Shown: piece after piece, positions 44,226 to 53,161 of the stretch
Layout of the letters: each line of letters opens with the position of its first letter
How positions within the stretch are numbered: position 1 is the stretch's first letter
NCBI RefSeq assembly: GCF_000813005.1
Contig: NZ_JSYP01000012.1
Location: 1-64,000, forward strand
DNA: 64,000 bases
DNA from: Flavobacterium sp. KMS
GTDB taxonomy: Bacteria > Bacteroidota > Bacteroidia > Flavobacteriales > Flavobacteriaceae
Direction: 5' to 3'
Notes under the pieces: model-generated
The model's input: only the letters and a program-made list of their open reading frames with translations
Databases searched by the model: none
Told to the model about the DNA's origin: nothing
Translations under genes and position numbers: made by a program

Positions 44226-45092
44226 ATGAAATCAATACCTCAGTTTAATCCTGTAAAATATAAAAATACTACCCGTGAACAATGGCAAGAGACTGCCAAT
44301 GCTTGGTTTCGATGGAGTCCTACGCTTAATAAGTGGCTAGGAAATGCAACTGAAAGAATGTTGGATATGGCGAACATCAAAAATGGTGATCGAGTTCTGG
44401 ATGTAGCAGCAGGAGCAGGAGAGCAAACCATTACAGCAGCAAAAAGAGTAGGTAAATCTGGTTATGTTTTGGCAACTGATATTTCTTCAAATATCTTGGA
44501 ATATGCCAAAGAAATAGCAAAACAAAATGGACTGGAGAATATTGAAACTAAAGTAATGGATGGAGAAAATCTAACACTTGAAGATGGAAAATTTGATGCG
44601 GTTATTTCAAGAGTTGGGCTTATTTATTTTCCTGATCAACATCGGGCATTAAAAGAGATGTTACGTGTTCTTAAACCTGGAGGAAAAGTAGCTGCAATTG
44701 TTTATTCGACCCCTGAGAAGAATAAATTTTTCTCGATTCCAGTTTCTATTATCCGTAACAGAGCAAAATTAGCCCCGCCATTGTCTGGGCAACCTGGTCC
44801 TTTCAGTTTAGGTTCAGAAGGTGTTATTGAAAAGTTGTTTCTAACTGCTGGATTTATAAATGTAAAGTCTGAGGATGTAGATTCTCCATTACAACTTTTT
44901 TCGACAAAGGAATGTATTCGATTTGAAAAAGAATCTTTTGGTGCTTTACACCAAATGCTGAGTAATTTATCTGATTTAGAAAAAGAAACTGTTTGGCAGG
45001 AAATTGAACAGGAGTTGAGAGTTTTTGAATCGGATAACGGTTTTGTTGGGCCTTGCGAAATGATAGTTGCAGTAGGAGAAAAACCATGTTAG
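44226..45092 (+). CDS. Class I SAM-dependent methyltransferase (UbiE/COQ5-like)
   Basis: 288 residues, cytoplasmic. SAM-binding motif I DRVLDVAAGAGEQTITAAKR, acidic loop GYVLATDISSNILEYAKEIA, motif KVMDGENLTLEDGKFDAVISRVGLIYFPD and HRALKEMLRVLKPGGKVAAIVYS, the standard Methyltransf_11/25 pattern. The N-terminal WRWSP-like segment (ANAWFRWSPTLNKWLG) is shared with a subgroup of uncharacterised bacterial methyltransferases. Single gene; substrate unknown. Confidence 0.92.
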   Translation: MKSIPQFNPVKYKNTTREQWQETANAWFRWSPTLNKWLGNATERMLDMANIKNGDRVLDVAAGAGEQTITAAKRVGKSGYVLATDISSNILEYAKEIAKQNGLENIETKVMDGENLTLEDGKFDAVISRVGLIYFPDQHRALKEMLRVLKPGGKVAAIVYSTPEKNKFFSIPVSIIRNRAKLAPPLSGQPGPFSLGSEGVIEKLFLTAGFINVKSEDVDSPLQLFSTKECIRFEKESFGALHQMLSNLSDLEKETVWQEIEQELRVFESDNGFVGPCEMIVAVGEKPC

Positions 45093-45254
45093 TTACGTGA
45101 AAAAAAGCAGATATTTTATATATGTAATTTGTTTAGGGCAGAAAATTTTCATATTCCCATATTGAATAAATAAAGAGAAGTTCTGTTTTTTGTAAGCATA
45201 GAATGAATTTTCTTGTTATCATTGCAGAAATATATATTAGATTCAAATTAAATT

Positions 45255-45686
45255 ATGATTGAAGAAATTCTAACTGACTATATCAATTTTATAAGGGCAT
45301 TTGAAGCTTTATTAAAAGACAAATATAAAATGGATGTAAATCCATGCTCTTTTTCAAGATTAGGTTTTGAGAGAAAAGGAACTATTGAGGGAATAGAATA
45401 TTGGTTTCATGGAAGTGGATGTACGGTTGAAAAAGACGGGGTTATTTATGAATATGACATTTCGATAAATGAAATTCAGTTTTCACAATGGAAATTTTCG
45501 GAGTTTATTAGAACTCATCCTGATTATCAGAAATTAAATTATAGTGCTGATTATATTGACTATGAGTTATATCAGCTTATAGAGAAAGAGATATTGGCTT
45601 GGGTAATTATAGAGAAAATAGAGGGGACTGTCTTTGGATGTGTTTTTAAAAGTTATAGAGTTCTTAAAGAATCACTTTTTGTGTAA
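45255..45686 (+). CDS. DUF6896-like hypothetical protein
   Basis: 143 residues, cytoplasmic, no signal peptide. The conserved-looking core IEGIEYWFHGSGCTVEKDGVIYEYDIS resembles the DUF6896 motif (YxFHGxGC..E), followed by WKFSEFIRTHP. Genes of this type are often found among immunity proteins of polymorphic toxin systems, but no toxin is present here. The family assignment is from memory and moderately certain; function unknown. Confidence 0.7.
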   Translation: MIEEILTDYINFIRAFEALLKDKYKMDVNPCSFSRLGFERKGTIEGIEYWFHGSGCTVEKDGVIYEYDISINEIQFSQWKFSEFIRTHPDYQKLNYSADYIDYELYQLIEKEILAWVIIEKIEGTVFGCVFKSYRVLKESLFV

Positions 45687-45723
45687 AATAATTTCTAATA
45701 AAAATTCTTAAAAGCTGAGCGTC

Positions 45724-45753
45724 CTAGCTTTGAAGGAAGCGTATCGAGATAGG
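45724..45753 (+). repeat. Degenerate dispersed repeat
   Basis: CTAGCTTTGAAGGAAGCG TATC resembles TAGCCCTGATGGAAGTAATATCC at 46385-46411; both lie shortly upstream of small accessory genes. Confidence 0.5.
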
Positions 45754-45817
45754 TAGTTGAAATTACAATACTAAGTCTTGACTTTATTATTAATAGGTAT
45801 TTAATTAAGTAACAAAC

Positions 45818-46345
45818 ATGGGGTCAAGTATAAACTGTATAATTCCAAAAGAAGAAAATTATAGTATTGAGGAAATTAAACAGAAATTAAATAATGTTTT
45901 TAGTAGACTAAAATTAGAACTTTTACATTTAAAAAAATATTCAGATTTTCCAGAAAATGTAGACGAGAGCTGGTTTCTAATTCTAATTCAGGCAGAATTA
46001 AACGAACCTGAATATATAATGGGGGAAGGAGGGAGTTTTGATATTTTTATTTATAAAAATGTTGTTTTAATTGGATGTATCGAACGATTTGGTAGTTTAC
46101 ATTTTGAAGAAAAAAATATTTCTGAACAATTAATCAAAATTATGACTGAGCTGTCTGAAGAATTTAGTTCATCAAATAGACTTCTAATTGGATGTAAAGG
46201 TACTAGGGAAATGGATGAAGTTGTCGATTTGGCTTATTATAATCATGCAGATTTTAATCAAATATGTAACAAAATGATTGAGCTAAATGGAGTACCTGCA
46301 AGAACCTTGAATGATTTAAAGGAGAAGTCTTGGTACTTGAAATGA
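45818..46345 (+). CDS. Hypothetical cytoplasmic protein
   Basis: 175 residues with no recognised domain. Helical N-terminus (SIEEIKQKLNNVFSRLKLELLHLKKY), a middle beta section (FDIFIYKNVVLIGCIERFGSLHF) and a C-terminal helical part (NQICNKMIELNGVPARTLND). Acidic overall, and no signal peptide. It lies among other singletons flanked by dispersed repeats, as is common in accessory DNA. It may be an immunity-type protein, but nothing in the sequence proves it. Confidence 0.7.
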   Translation: MGSSINCIIPKEENYSIEEIKQKLNNVFSRLKLELLHLKKYSDFPENVDESWFLILIQAELNEPEYIMGEGGSFDIFIYKNVVLIGCIERFGSLHFEEKNISEQLIKIMTELSEEFSSSNRLLIGCKGTREMDEVVDLAYYNHADFNQICNKMIELNGVPARTLNDLKEKSWYLK

Positions 46346-46384
46346 ATTAATACGTTAAAATTTTATTATGAAAGTCAAAACGCC

Positions 46385-46411
46385 TAGCCCTGATGGAAGT
46401 AATATCCTTTT
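46385..46411 (+). repeat. Dispersed repeat, half copy
   Basis: TAGCCCTGATGGAAGTAATA TCCTTTT corresponds to the reverse complement of AAAAAGGATGTCGCTACTAT CGGGGCTA at 51486-51513. Confidence 0.65.
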
Positions 46412-46550
46412 ATGCCAGACTCTATAAAAGAAATGCTTAAACACTAGGCAAAAAAATCATCTGAATTCATGAAATTTGTAACCTTATAATAATTCATGTA
46501 AGTTTGTGTAATTGCTGGCAAAAAGCAATAATCAACCAAATCATATATAA

Positions 46551-47504
46551 ATGAAGTTTTACCTCTTTATAATTTTACTAATTACTATTACTGTAAAAGC
46601 ACAAAATAAGATAGATTGTTCTAAATGTTCATTAGAGCTTATTGATGAAAGTAAGCTAAAAAACGAAGATATTTATTCTCTAAAATTATTAAAGAACGAA
46701 ATTTATGCAAGAAAAGGATATGTGTTTTCGAGTCCAGAATATGCCAATATTTTCAAAAAGTATAGTTGGTATAAACCAGTGACCAATAATAGCAATATTG
46801 TTTATTCGGATACCGAAATAAAAAATATCGCAATTCTGACACAACGAATCGGAGAGATTTCAGAATTTCTTATGAATGAGCAAAACAGTAAATACAAAAC
46901 CCTTTCGAAAGAAAAAATAAATGAAATTTTCACAAAAGAAAAAAGAAAAGAATTAGGAATAAACTTTAATATTTGGAAAGTTTACAACTATAAAGATAAA
47001 ACTGGTGAATATTATTTAGTCTTGACAGAAGATAAATTTAAAGAACCAGTTGATGGTAATAATTTTAATAATGCCGTTAAAGCATTCAATTTTAAAATTG
47101 AAAACAACCGTTGGATAAAAACTTTCGAGACCAATGATTTCAAACAGAAAGAAGAAGAGAGTATTTGGTTTTGGACAAAGTATGTCTATGTAGAAGATTT
47201 TGATAATGATGGAATTATCGAACCAATACTAATTTATGGCACAAACGGATATAATGGATATGATGATGGGAGAATAAAAATCTTATTATATTATAAAGGT
47301 AAAAAGATTGGGATTCGAATCCAGAATGGGATTTTGGATGATGAAAGGAATTTTAGTTTAGATGCTGAATTTTATACGATTCCAAAGAAAATACAAGATA
47401 AAATCATGGAACAAATGAATTCAATGGTCGAAAACGGACATTCGATTTTGCCTTATGGATGGCAAAAAAAGATGGCAAAAAAAATGACTTTTATTCAGGA
47501 ATAA
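46551..47504 (+). CDS. YARHG-domain secreted/periplasmic protein
   Basis: 317 residues with a signal peptide (MKFYLFIILLITITVKA, cleavage before QNKIDC). The YARHG domain is at about 38-75: LKLLKNEIYARKGYVFSSPEYANIFKKYSWY (Lys for His in this copy). The C-terminal half (about 120-315) is a beta-rich region with DFDNDGIIEPILIY, a calcium-like Asp loop. YARHG proteins are extracellular or envelope proteins of unknown function. Single-gene unit. Confidence 0.82.
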   Translation: MKFYLFIILLITITVKAQNKIDCSKCSLELIDESKLKNEDIYSLKLLKNEIYARKGYVFSSPEYANIFKKYSWYKPVTNNSNIVYSDTEIKNIAILTQRIGEISEFLMNEQNSKYKTLSKEKINEIFTKEKRKELGINFNIWKVYNYKDKTGEYYLVLTEDKFKEPVDGNNFNNAVKAFNFKIENNRWIKTFETNDFKQKEEESIWFWTKYVYVEDFDNDGIIEPILIYGTNGYNGYDDGRIKILLYYKGKKIGIRIQNGILDDERNFSLDAEFYTIPKKIQDKIMEQMNSMVENGHSILPYGWQKKMAKKMTFIQE

Positions 47505-47711
47505 AAAAAGCATATCTTAATCTATAAAATTTAAAAAGTAGATTTTTACTACAATGTATTTTTTTAACTATATAGTTAATAATAAAAGTCAATCAAAAGT
47601 GTTGCAAAACAAAATCGTTTTATATATTTGAAATCACGATAATTTTTGCATTATTTGTAAAATAAAAGCAAAAAGCCAGAAAGAAATTAATTATTAATAG
47701 CAAATACACCT

Positions 47712-49646
47712 ATGTCGTTTTCAAGTCTATTTCGAAAAAAAACTGTACAAGATATTTTGAGTCAAGTCGAAAAAAATAATGCCGATGGTCATAATACATT
47801 GGGCAAGCATTTGACGGCGCGTGATTTAACTGCTTTTGGAATTGCTGCAATTGTAGGAGCAGGTATTTTTAGTACAATAGGTAAAGCCAGTGCCGATGGA
47901 GGTCCTGCCGTTATTTTTCTGTTTCTTTTTACAGCCATTGCTTGTAGTTTTGCTGCTTTTGCGTATGCCGAATTTGCTTCGATGGTTCCAGTTTCAGGAA
48001 GTGCTTATACCTATTCATACGTTGCCTTTGGCGAGATTATAGCCTGGGTTATTGGTTGGGCATTGATAATGGAATATTCGGTCGGGAACATAACCGTCGC
48101 CATATCGTGGAGTGATTATTTTACAGGATTACTCGCCAGCGGAGGAATACATTTGCCCCAATGGGTTCAAATGGATTATCTAACAGCTTCTAACGGATTT
48201 AAAGATGCCACAGCGTTAATGCACGGTGGGAAATCATTCGAGAATCTAGAACCAGCCTTACAATCAGCATATACAGCATGGACAACATCACCTTTAATAG
48301 GTTCATTCCATTTTGTTGCCGATCTTCCAGCTTTATTGATTATTATCTTGATTACTGCTTTAATTTATCGCGGAATGAAAGAATCTCGTAATGCGAGTAA
48401 TATCATGGTTGTTGTAAAATTATGCGTTGTACTTTTAGTAATTGCAGTAGGAGTTTTTTACGTAGATACTGCCAATTGGGATCCGTTTGCACCAAATGGA
48501 GTAACAGGAGTTCTTAAAGGAGTCTCAGCAGTATTCTTTGCTTATATTGGTTTTGATGCCATCTCAACAACTGCCGAAGAATGTAAAGATCCACAACGTG
48601 ATTTACCACGAGGAATGATGTGGGCAATTATAATATGTACCATTTTGTATATCGCAATTGCATTGGTACTTACCGGAATGGTAAGTTATAACCAACTTAA
48701 TGTAGGAGATCCACTTGCTTTTGTATTCGATAAATTAGATTTAAAATGGATGTCAGGAATTATTGCTGTAAGTGCAGTAGTAGCTATGGCAAGTGTTTTG
48801 TTAGTTTTTCAGATGGGACAACCTCGTATCTGGATGAGCATGAGCCGTGACGGATTATTGCCAAAACGATTCTCTAAAGTGCATCCTAAATTTAAAACAC
48901 CATCTTACGCAACTATAGTAACAGGTTTTGTTGTAGCGGTTCCAGCTTTATTCCTAAACCTTACTATGGTAACCGATTTATGTAGTATCGGAACATTATT
49001 TGCCTTTGTATTAGTTTGCGCAGGAGTTTTGGTATTGCAGAATAAACCAAATATTCCAAGAGGAAAATTCAAAACACCTTATGTAAATTCAAAATTCATA
49101 ATGCCAGTTTTATTGATAATCGGATTGGTTTTTTCTTTTGGATACAACAAAAAAGCAACAATGAGTTTTATTACCAATGAAACTCAAATTAATGAATCAG
49201 CAGATATTATCACATCATTAGATAAAAGCCATACAAAACAAGTATATGATTATTTAGTGACCGTTGATGCTAAAAATGCTACAACTGGAAAACCAGATTT
49301 AGAGCAAATATTAAATCAATATCAAAAAGATGAAACTAAGTATGCAAGAGTAATTGCAGGATTACCAGTTGCAGATTCTATAAAATATGAAAGTGGTTTA
49401 AGTTTATTCAAACATAAAATTCCAATGTGGATTTTCTTAATTGTTTTGGTTGGATTAACCGTTTGGGCTTTTAAACAAAATTTATCTTTAATTCCGTTAT
49501 TAGGATTAATTTGCTGCTTATACATGATGGCCGAATTAAGCGTTTGGAACTGGATTTATTTTACAGTTTGGTTGCTAATAGGACTTTGCATATACTTTGG
49601 CTTTAGCCGAAAAAATAGTAAACTGAATTTTGTTGAGAAACAGTAA
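47712..49646 (+). CDS. APC-superfamily amino-acid permease (cationic amino-acid transporter-like)
   Basis: 644 residues with about 14 membrane helices. N-terminal GKHLTARDLTAFGIAAIVGAGIFSTIGKA holds the unwound TM1 motif (GxGIF) that binds the substrate carboxylate; FAYIGFDAISTTAEECKDPQRDLPRG is the conserved TM6/loop. The size and the extended C-terminal half fit the CAT family. About 100 hydrophilic residues (roughly 490-560) form an unusual periplasmic or cytoplasmic insertion before the last two or three helices. It imports amino acids across the inner membrane; specificity unknown. Its terminator is at 49753-49789. Confidence 0.93.
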   Translation: MSFSSLFRKKTVQDILSQVEKNNADGHNTLGKHLTARDLTAFGIAAIVGAGIFSTIGKASADGGPAVIFLFLFTAIACSFAAFAYAEFASMVPVSGSAYTYSYVAFGEIIAWVIGWALIMEYSVGNITVAISWSDYFTGLLASGGIHLPQWVQMDYLTASNGFKDATALMHGGKSFENLEPALQSAYTAWTTSPLIGSFHFVADLPALLIIILITALIYRGMKESRNASNIMVVVKLCVVLLVIAVGVFYVDTANWDPFAPNGVTGVLKGVSAVFFAYIGFDAISTTAEECKDPQRDLPRGMMWAIIICTILYIAIALVLTGMVSYNQLNVGDPLAFVFDKLDLKWMSGIIAVSAVVAMASVLLVFQMGQPRIWMSMSRDGLLPKRFSKVHPKFKTPSYATIVTGFVVAVPALFLNLTMVTDLCSIGTLFAFVLVCAGVLVLQNKPNIPRGKFKTPYVNSKFIMPVLLIIGLVFSFGYNKKATMSFITNETQINESADIITSLDKSHTKQVYDYLVTVDAKNATTGKPDLEQILNQYQKDETKYARVIAGLPVADSIKYESGLSLFKHKIPMWIFLIVLVGLTVWAFKQNLSLIPLLGLICCLYMMAELSVWNWIYFTVWLLIGLCIYFGFSRKNSKLNFVEKQ

Positions 49647-49689
49647 GTTCTACTTTTAGTAAAAAGTTAAATGTAAATAAAGTCAATAC

Positions 49690-49915
49690 AATCTAAAAAA
49701 TCTAACTAGTCTAATAATCTAAGTCAGTCTAACAATCTAAGAAGTCTAAAATAAAAATCCGTTCTGAGTATAATTCAGAACGGATTTTTATTTTCAGTAC
49801 CAGTAAAAAGTAACAACAATCCAATAATCCAAGATGTCTAAGTAAGTCCAATAATCTAAGAAGTCTAAGTAAGTCTAATAATCTAAGCAGTCTAACAATC
49901 TAAGCAAGTCTAATT
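49690..49915. repeat. Short tandem-like AATCTAAG/AGTCTAA repeats, two blocks
   Basis: Words of the type AGTCTAATAATCTAAG repeat irregularly at 49690-49750 and again at 49819-49914, with the permease terminator between them. Non-coding filler; the two blocks probably arose by slippage or duplication. Confidence 0.75.
49753..49789 (+). terminator. Terminator of the amino-acid permease gene
   Basis: AAAAATCCGTTCTGA / TCAGAACGGATTTTT, a 15-bp stem with T-run. Confidence 0.85.
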
Positions 49916-49922
49916 ATAAAAT

Positions 49923-49957
49923 AAAAAAATCCGCTAAGAGAATTTCCCCAGCGGATC
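49923..49957 (-). terminator. Terminator of the PLP-enzyme gene
   Basis: On the minus strand: ATCCGCT ... AGCGGAT followed by seven T, 32 bases after the stop codon. Confidence 0.75.
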
Positions 49958-49988
49958 CAAACAAAATTTAAAAATTAAGCAAATTTAT

Positions 49989-51212
49989 TTATAAAGAAAT
50001 GTTTTGTGTTTCTAAAACCTCAAGCTCTATCATACAGGCTTTCATCATTTGGTAAGTTCTCTCGATGTCGTTATCCAATCCAATCGAGAAACGAATTAAA
50101 CCATCTGTTAAACCCATCGTAGCTTGTTCATCTAGCGGAATTTCACTAGAAGTTGAGGTTCCTGGAGCGCTAAATAAAGTTTTGTAAAAACCTAAACTTA
50201 CCGCCAAATATCCAAGATTACGTTGCTGCATCAATTCCATTAATTCATTGGCTTTAGCCAGAGAACCAACATCTATTGTAAGCATACCACCGTAACCATA
50301 TTCAGGATTAATCATCGTTTTGTATAATTCGTGGCTAGGGTGACTTCTTAAACCAGGGTAAACCGTTTTAAGACCGTCTTGTTCAAATTTATCGGCTAGA
50401 ACATGCGCGTTATGACTGTGTTGTTTGATTCGAATGTGCAAAGTTCTTAGGTTTTTCATCACACTAGCCGAACGTAAACTGTCCATCGTAGGGCCTAAAA
50501 GCATGCTTGCACCACTATTTACATTTTTCAAACTGTTAATGAATTCTTTAGAGGCACAAGTTACCCCACCAACAGTATCACTGCTACCATTTATATATTT
50601 TGTCAAACTATGAATCACAATATCGGCACCAAGTCTGGCAGGAGAAACGGATAAAGGCGAAAACGTATTATCGACAACTAATTTTAAGTTATGTTTCTTC
50701 GCAAGGCGAGACAAACCTCTAATATCCGCAACTTCTAATAAAGGATTACTTACCGTTTCGCAGTAAATAACCTTAGTTTCAGGAGTAATTGCAGCCTCTA
50801 CAACGTCTAACTTTGTTATATCTACAAAAGTCGTTTTTACTCCAAATCTCGGAATTAAATTTTTTAAGAAAGCATACGTTCCACCGTATATAGTACGACT
50901 CGAAACAATATGATCTCCCGCACTGCACAATTGCATTAATGTAGGTGTAATTGCACCCATTCCCGAAGCCGAAACATTTGCAGTTTCAGTCCCCTCCATA
51001 GCAGCAAGAGCTTGGTCTAAGTATAAATTACTAGGCGATGAATGGCGGGAATATAAATAACATCCTTCTATATTTCCTTCAAAAGTATCAGACATTGTTT
51101 TTGCCGAAAGAAAAGTATAGGTAGAAGAATCTGAAATAGATGGGTTTACACCTCCGAATTCTCCGAAATATTGTAAATCCTGAATACAGTTTGCTGGGCT
51201 GAAATTTTCCAT
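49989..51212 (-). CDS. Cys/Met-metabolism PLP-dependent enzyme (methionine gamma-lyase/cystathionine gamma-synthase type)
   Basis: 407 residues, fold-type I PLP enzyme. PLP lysine in HSLTKYINGSSDTVGG, the pyridoxal-stacking Tyr region SRTIYGGTYAF, DNTFSPLSV and YSRHSSPSNLYLDQALAAMEG. All fit the trans-sulfuration family (CGS/CBL/CGL/MGL). The divergent Lrp/AsnC gene is the likely regulator, and this pairing is typical of degradative methionine gamma-lyase loci, so breakdown of methionine to 2-oxobutyrate, methanethiol and ammonia is the favoured role. A biosynthetic function cannot be excluded. Confidence 0.88.
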   Translation of the reverse strand: MENFSPANCIQDLQYFGEFGGVNPSISDSSTYTFLSAKTMSDTFEGNIEGCYLYSRHSSPSNLYLDQALAAMEGTETANVSASGMGAITPTLMQLCSAGDHIVSSRTIYGGTYAFLKNLIPRFGVKTTFVDITKLDVVEAAITPETKVIYCETVSNPLLEVADIRGLSRLAKKHNLKLVVDNTFSPLSVSPARLGADIVIHSLTKYINGSSDTVGGVTCASKEFINSLKNVNSGASMLLGPTMDSLRSASVMKNLRTLHIRIKQHSHNAHVLADKFEQDGLKTVYPGLRSHPSHELYKTMINPEYGYGGMLTIDVGSLAKANELMELMQQRNLGYLAVSLGFYKTLFSAPGTSTSSEIPLDEQATMGLTDGLIRFSIGLDNDIERTYQMMKACMIELEVLETQNISL

Positions 51213-51424
51213 AGGTTTTTGTTTTAAGTTTTAAATAATAGATTTAGGGAATTGAAATAATAAAAACTTGTGAGCAGTTTTTCTTTGTAATTGATAATTA
51301 GTATGTTTTGTGTAGGTTTAAACATATATAAAGATACATTTAATCTGTTTAAAAACATATAATTAATTAAAAATCAATAAATTAAAAAAAAACAAGAGCT
51401 TTAGTTTTTACCTGTATTTAAGAA

Positions 51425-51530
51425 GCTATTCCCGCTATCCGCTATATCTTTTTCTTGAAACCCTTCCTCCGTCAGGATATCAAGAAAAAGGATGTCGCTA
51501 CTATCGGGGCTATGAAACCCGAGTACACCA
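51425..51530. repeat. Dispersed palindromic repeat, fullest copy
   Basis: GCTATTCCCGCTATCCGCTA..TCTTTTTCTTGA and, after a 20-base loop, TCAAGAAAAAGGATGTCGCT..ATCGGGGCTAT form a long imperfect palindrome between the PLP-enzyme and lrp genes. Degenerate relatives are at 14651-14713, 45724-45753 and 46385-46411. Confidence 0.75.
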
Positions 51531-51638
51531 TAAATCTTATTCAAAATAAAAGTATATCAGAATAATAATCAATCATAGTTGTTATATTTAGATTATTAAA
51601 CTATAAATAGATGTTTAGTTAGATTTATTGTCTAAATT

Positions 51639-51646
51639 TACTTTTG
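51639..51646 (+). promoter_or_regulatory. -7 promoter box of the lrp-type gene
   Basis: TACTTTTG, 48 bases before the start codon; the -33 position reads TTTA after a 21-base spacer. The remainder of the 51213-51694 divergent gap presumably includes Lrp operators, but I could not define one. Confidence 0.5.
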
Positions 51647-51694
51647 AAATAAGATCAAAACAGATTATTTTTCAGACTAAAAAACCAACCAACT

Positions 51695-52153
51695 ATGATA
51701 TTAGATTCCACCGATAAAAAACTACTATTATTACTCCAAACCGATAGTAAAAAAACAACTAAAGAGTTATCCTTAAAACTAGACCTATCCGTAACAGCAG
51801 TTTATGAACGAATCAAGAAACTAGAACGAGAAGGAATCATTCATAAATATGTAGCGCTAGTCGATAAATCCAAAATAGAAAAAGGATTTGTAGTCTTCTG
51901 TCACCTCAAACTTATTCAGCATACCAAAGAATTCTTAACCAAATTTGAAAACGAAGTAATACAGCTAAAAGAAGTACTCGAATGCCATCACGTAAGTGGA
52001 GATTATGATTACATTCTAAAAGTACTCGTAAAAGACATGGAAGCCTACCGGGAATTTCTAGTAACCAAACTCACAAACCTACAACATATCGGTAGTACAC
52101 AAAGCACCTTTATGATAAGCGAAGTAAAAAATACAACAGTGATTTCGTTTTAA
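51695..52153 (+). CDS. Lrp/AsnC family transcriptional regulator
   Basis: 152 residues. N-terminal winged helix-turn-helix (DSTDKKLLLLLQTDSKKTTKELSLKLDLS..VYERIKKLEREGIIHKYVALVD) and C-terminal RAM/ASNC ligand-binding domain (GFVVFCHLKL, ECHHVSGDYDYILKVLVKDM). These regulators sense amino acids and form ring-shaped oligomers. It is transcribed away from the PLP-dependent enzyme gene and probably controls it in response to methionine or a related amino acid; the permease next in line may also be a target. Confidence 0.95.
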   Translation: MILDSTDKKLLLLLQTDSKKTTKELSLKLDLSVTAVYERIKKLEREGIIHKYVALVDKSKIEKGFVVFCHLKLIQHTKEFLTKFENEVIQLKEVLECHHVSGDYDYILKVLVKDMEAYREFLVTKLTNLQHIGSTQSTFMISEVKNTTVISF

Positions 52154-52276
52154 GGTTCTAAGGTTCTGAGATGCTGAGGTTCTAAGTTTTTTTTTGAAGT
52201 TACATAGATTCAGAGTTACAAAGAATCAAAGGTTTGGCTTTGCGACTTAGCGTCTTCGCGAGAAACACCAAAAAAC

Positions 52277-52346
52277 TGTCAGGTTGAGCGGAGTCGAAGC
52301 CCACATCGCCTTTCTCCCGTCCCGAAGTTTCGGGATCGGGACGCTC
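52277..52346. repeat. Dispersed repeat, copy 1 (TGTCAGGTTGAGCGGAGTCGAA)
   Basis: The word TGTCAGGTTGAGCGGAGTCG begins the element; a hairpin TCCCGAAGTTTCGGGA-type sequence follows at 52319-52342. Second copy at 52798. Preceded by AGGTTCTAAG repeats at 52153-52190. It belongs to the dispersed flavobacterial palindromes. The 52154-52508 gap otherwise holds no gene. Confidence 0.75.
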
Positions 52347-52508
52347 AAGGAGATAAAAAACAACAAAAACATGATTTAGAGCATTTACTCAATACGTTGA
52401 GACAAAGCGACAAATCACAAATAAGTAATGGTTATTAAAAATGTTAAATAGAAAAACATCATATAGTAATCAGGTATAAAAGCTTAAATTTGAATTAAAT
52501 AAATAAAA

Positions 52509-52751
52509 ATGGAAATTAAAGAATTAAGACACAAGCTTATACTTGATTTTGGGAAATTTATAGAAGACGATTCAAAATTAGAAGTTTTGGAAGGAGTTTT
52601 TGACGCTATTAATCAAGAAGAGATAAATTCAATAATACCCAATGAACATTACAACAGAGTGTCAGAAGAACGTGAAAAATATCTTTCTGAAAAAAGTATA
52701 GGTAGTAGTTGGGAAGAAGTTGAAAAGAGACTGAATACTAATATGGCTTAG
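52509..52751 (+). CDS. Addiction-module (antitoxin-like) small protein without a visible toxin
   Basis: 80 residues, acidic. The C-terminal half (YNRVSEEREKYLSEKSIGSSWEEVEKRLNTNM) resembles the toxin-wrapping tail of RelB/addiction-module proteins in Bacteroidota, with a G-S-S-W-E-E-V-E motif. No RelE/ParE-like gene follows; the next 400 bases contain only repeats. It may be a stranded antitoxin, or the toxin may have been lost. Moderate certainty as a gene, low as to function. Confidence 0.6.
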   Translation: MEIKELRHKLILDFGKFIEDDSKLEVLEGVFDAINQEEINSIIPNEHYNRVSEEREKYLSEKSIGSSWEEVEKRLNTNMA

Positions 52752-52797
52752 CATAATAAACGTTTAAAAATACACTTTATATATATAAATACAATCT

Positions 52798-52855
52798 TGT
52801 CAGGTTGAGCGGAGTCGAAACCCCGCATTGCCCTTCGACTCAGAGTGACAAACTT
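52798..52855. repeat. Dispersed repeat, copy 2
   Basis: TTGTCAGGTTGAGCGGAGTC and, after CCCCGCATTGCCC, TTCGACTCAGAGTGACAA, an imperfect inverted repeat; first copy at 52277. The rest of the 52752-53161 gap is AT-rich and carries a -7 box TAATTTTG (53123-53130) for lpdA. Confidence 0.75.
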
Positions 52856-53161
52856 GAGAAAAAAAGAAGATTAAGAGTATTTACTCTACACTTTGCGTCT
52901 TCGCGTCTTTGCGAGAGATTTTTAAATAATTCTGCGAGATAGATTTTTCAAATCAAAAATCAGCAATCGTTAATCAAAAATCTCAAATCAACAATCTGCA
53001 TTTTTTGCTAAAACAGAGAGAAAATTTAACATTTTTATGTATTTATTACAATAAGTTTTCCATACTTCTAGAAATCCTGAGAAAAAACTCAAACTTTAAA
53101 CTTCAAACAAAACTTAATTCCTTAATTTTGTATCGCTAAAAAATAAAAAAATCAAAATACT

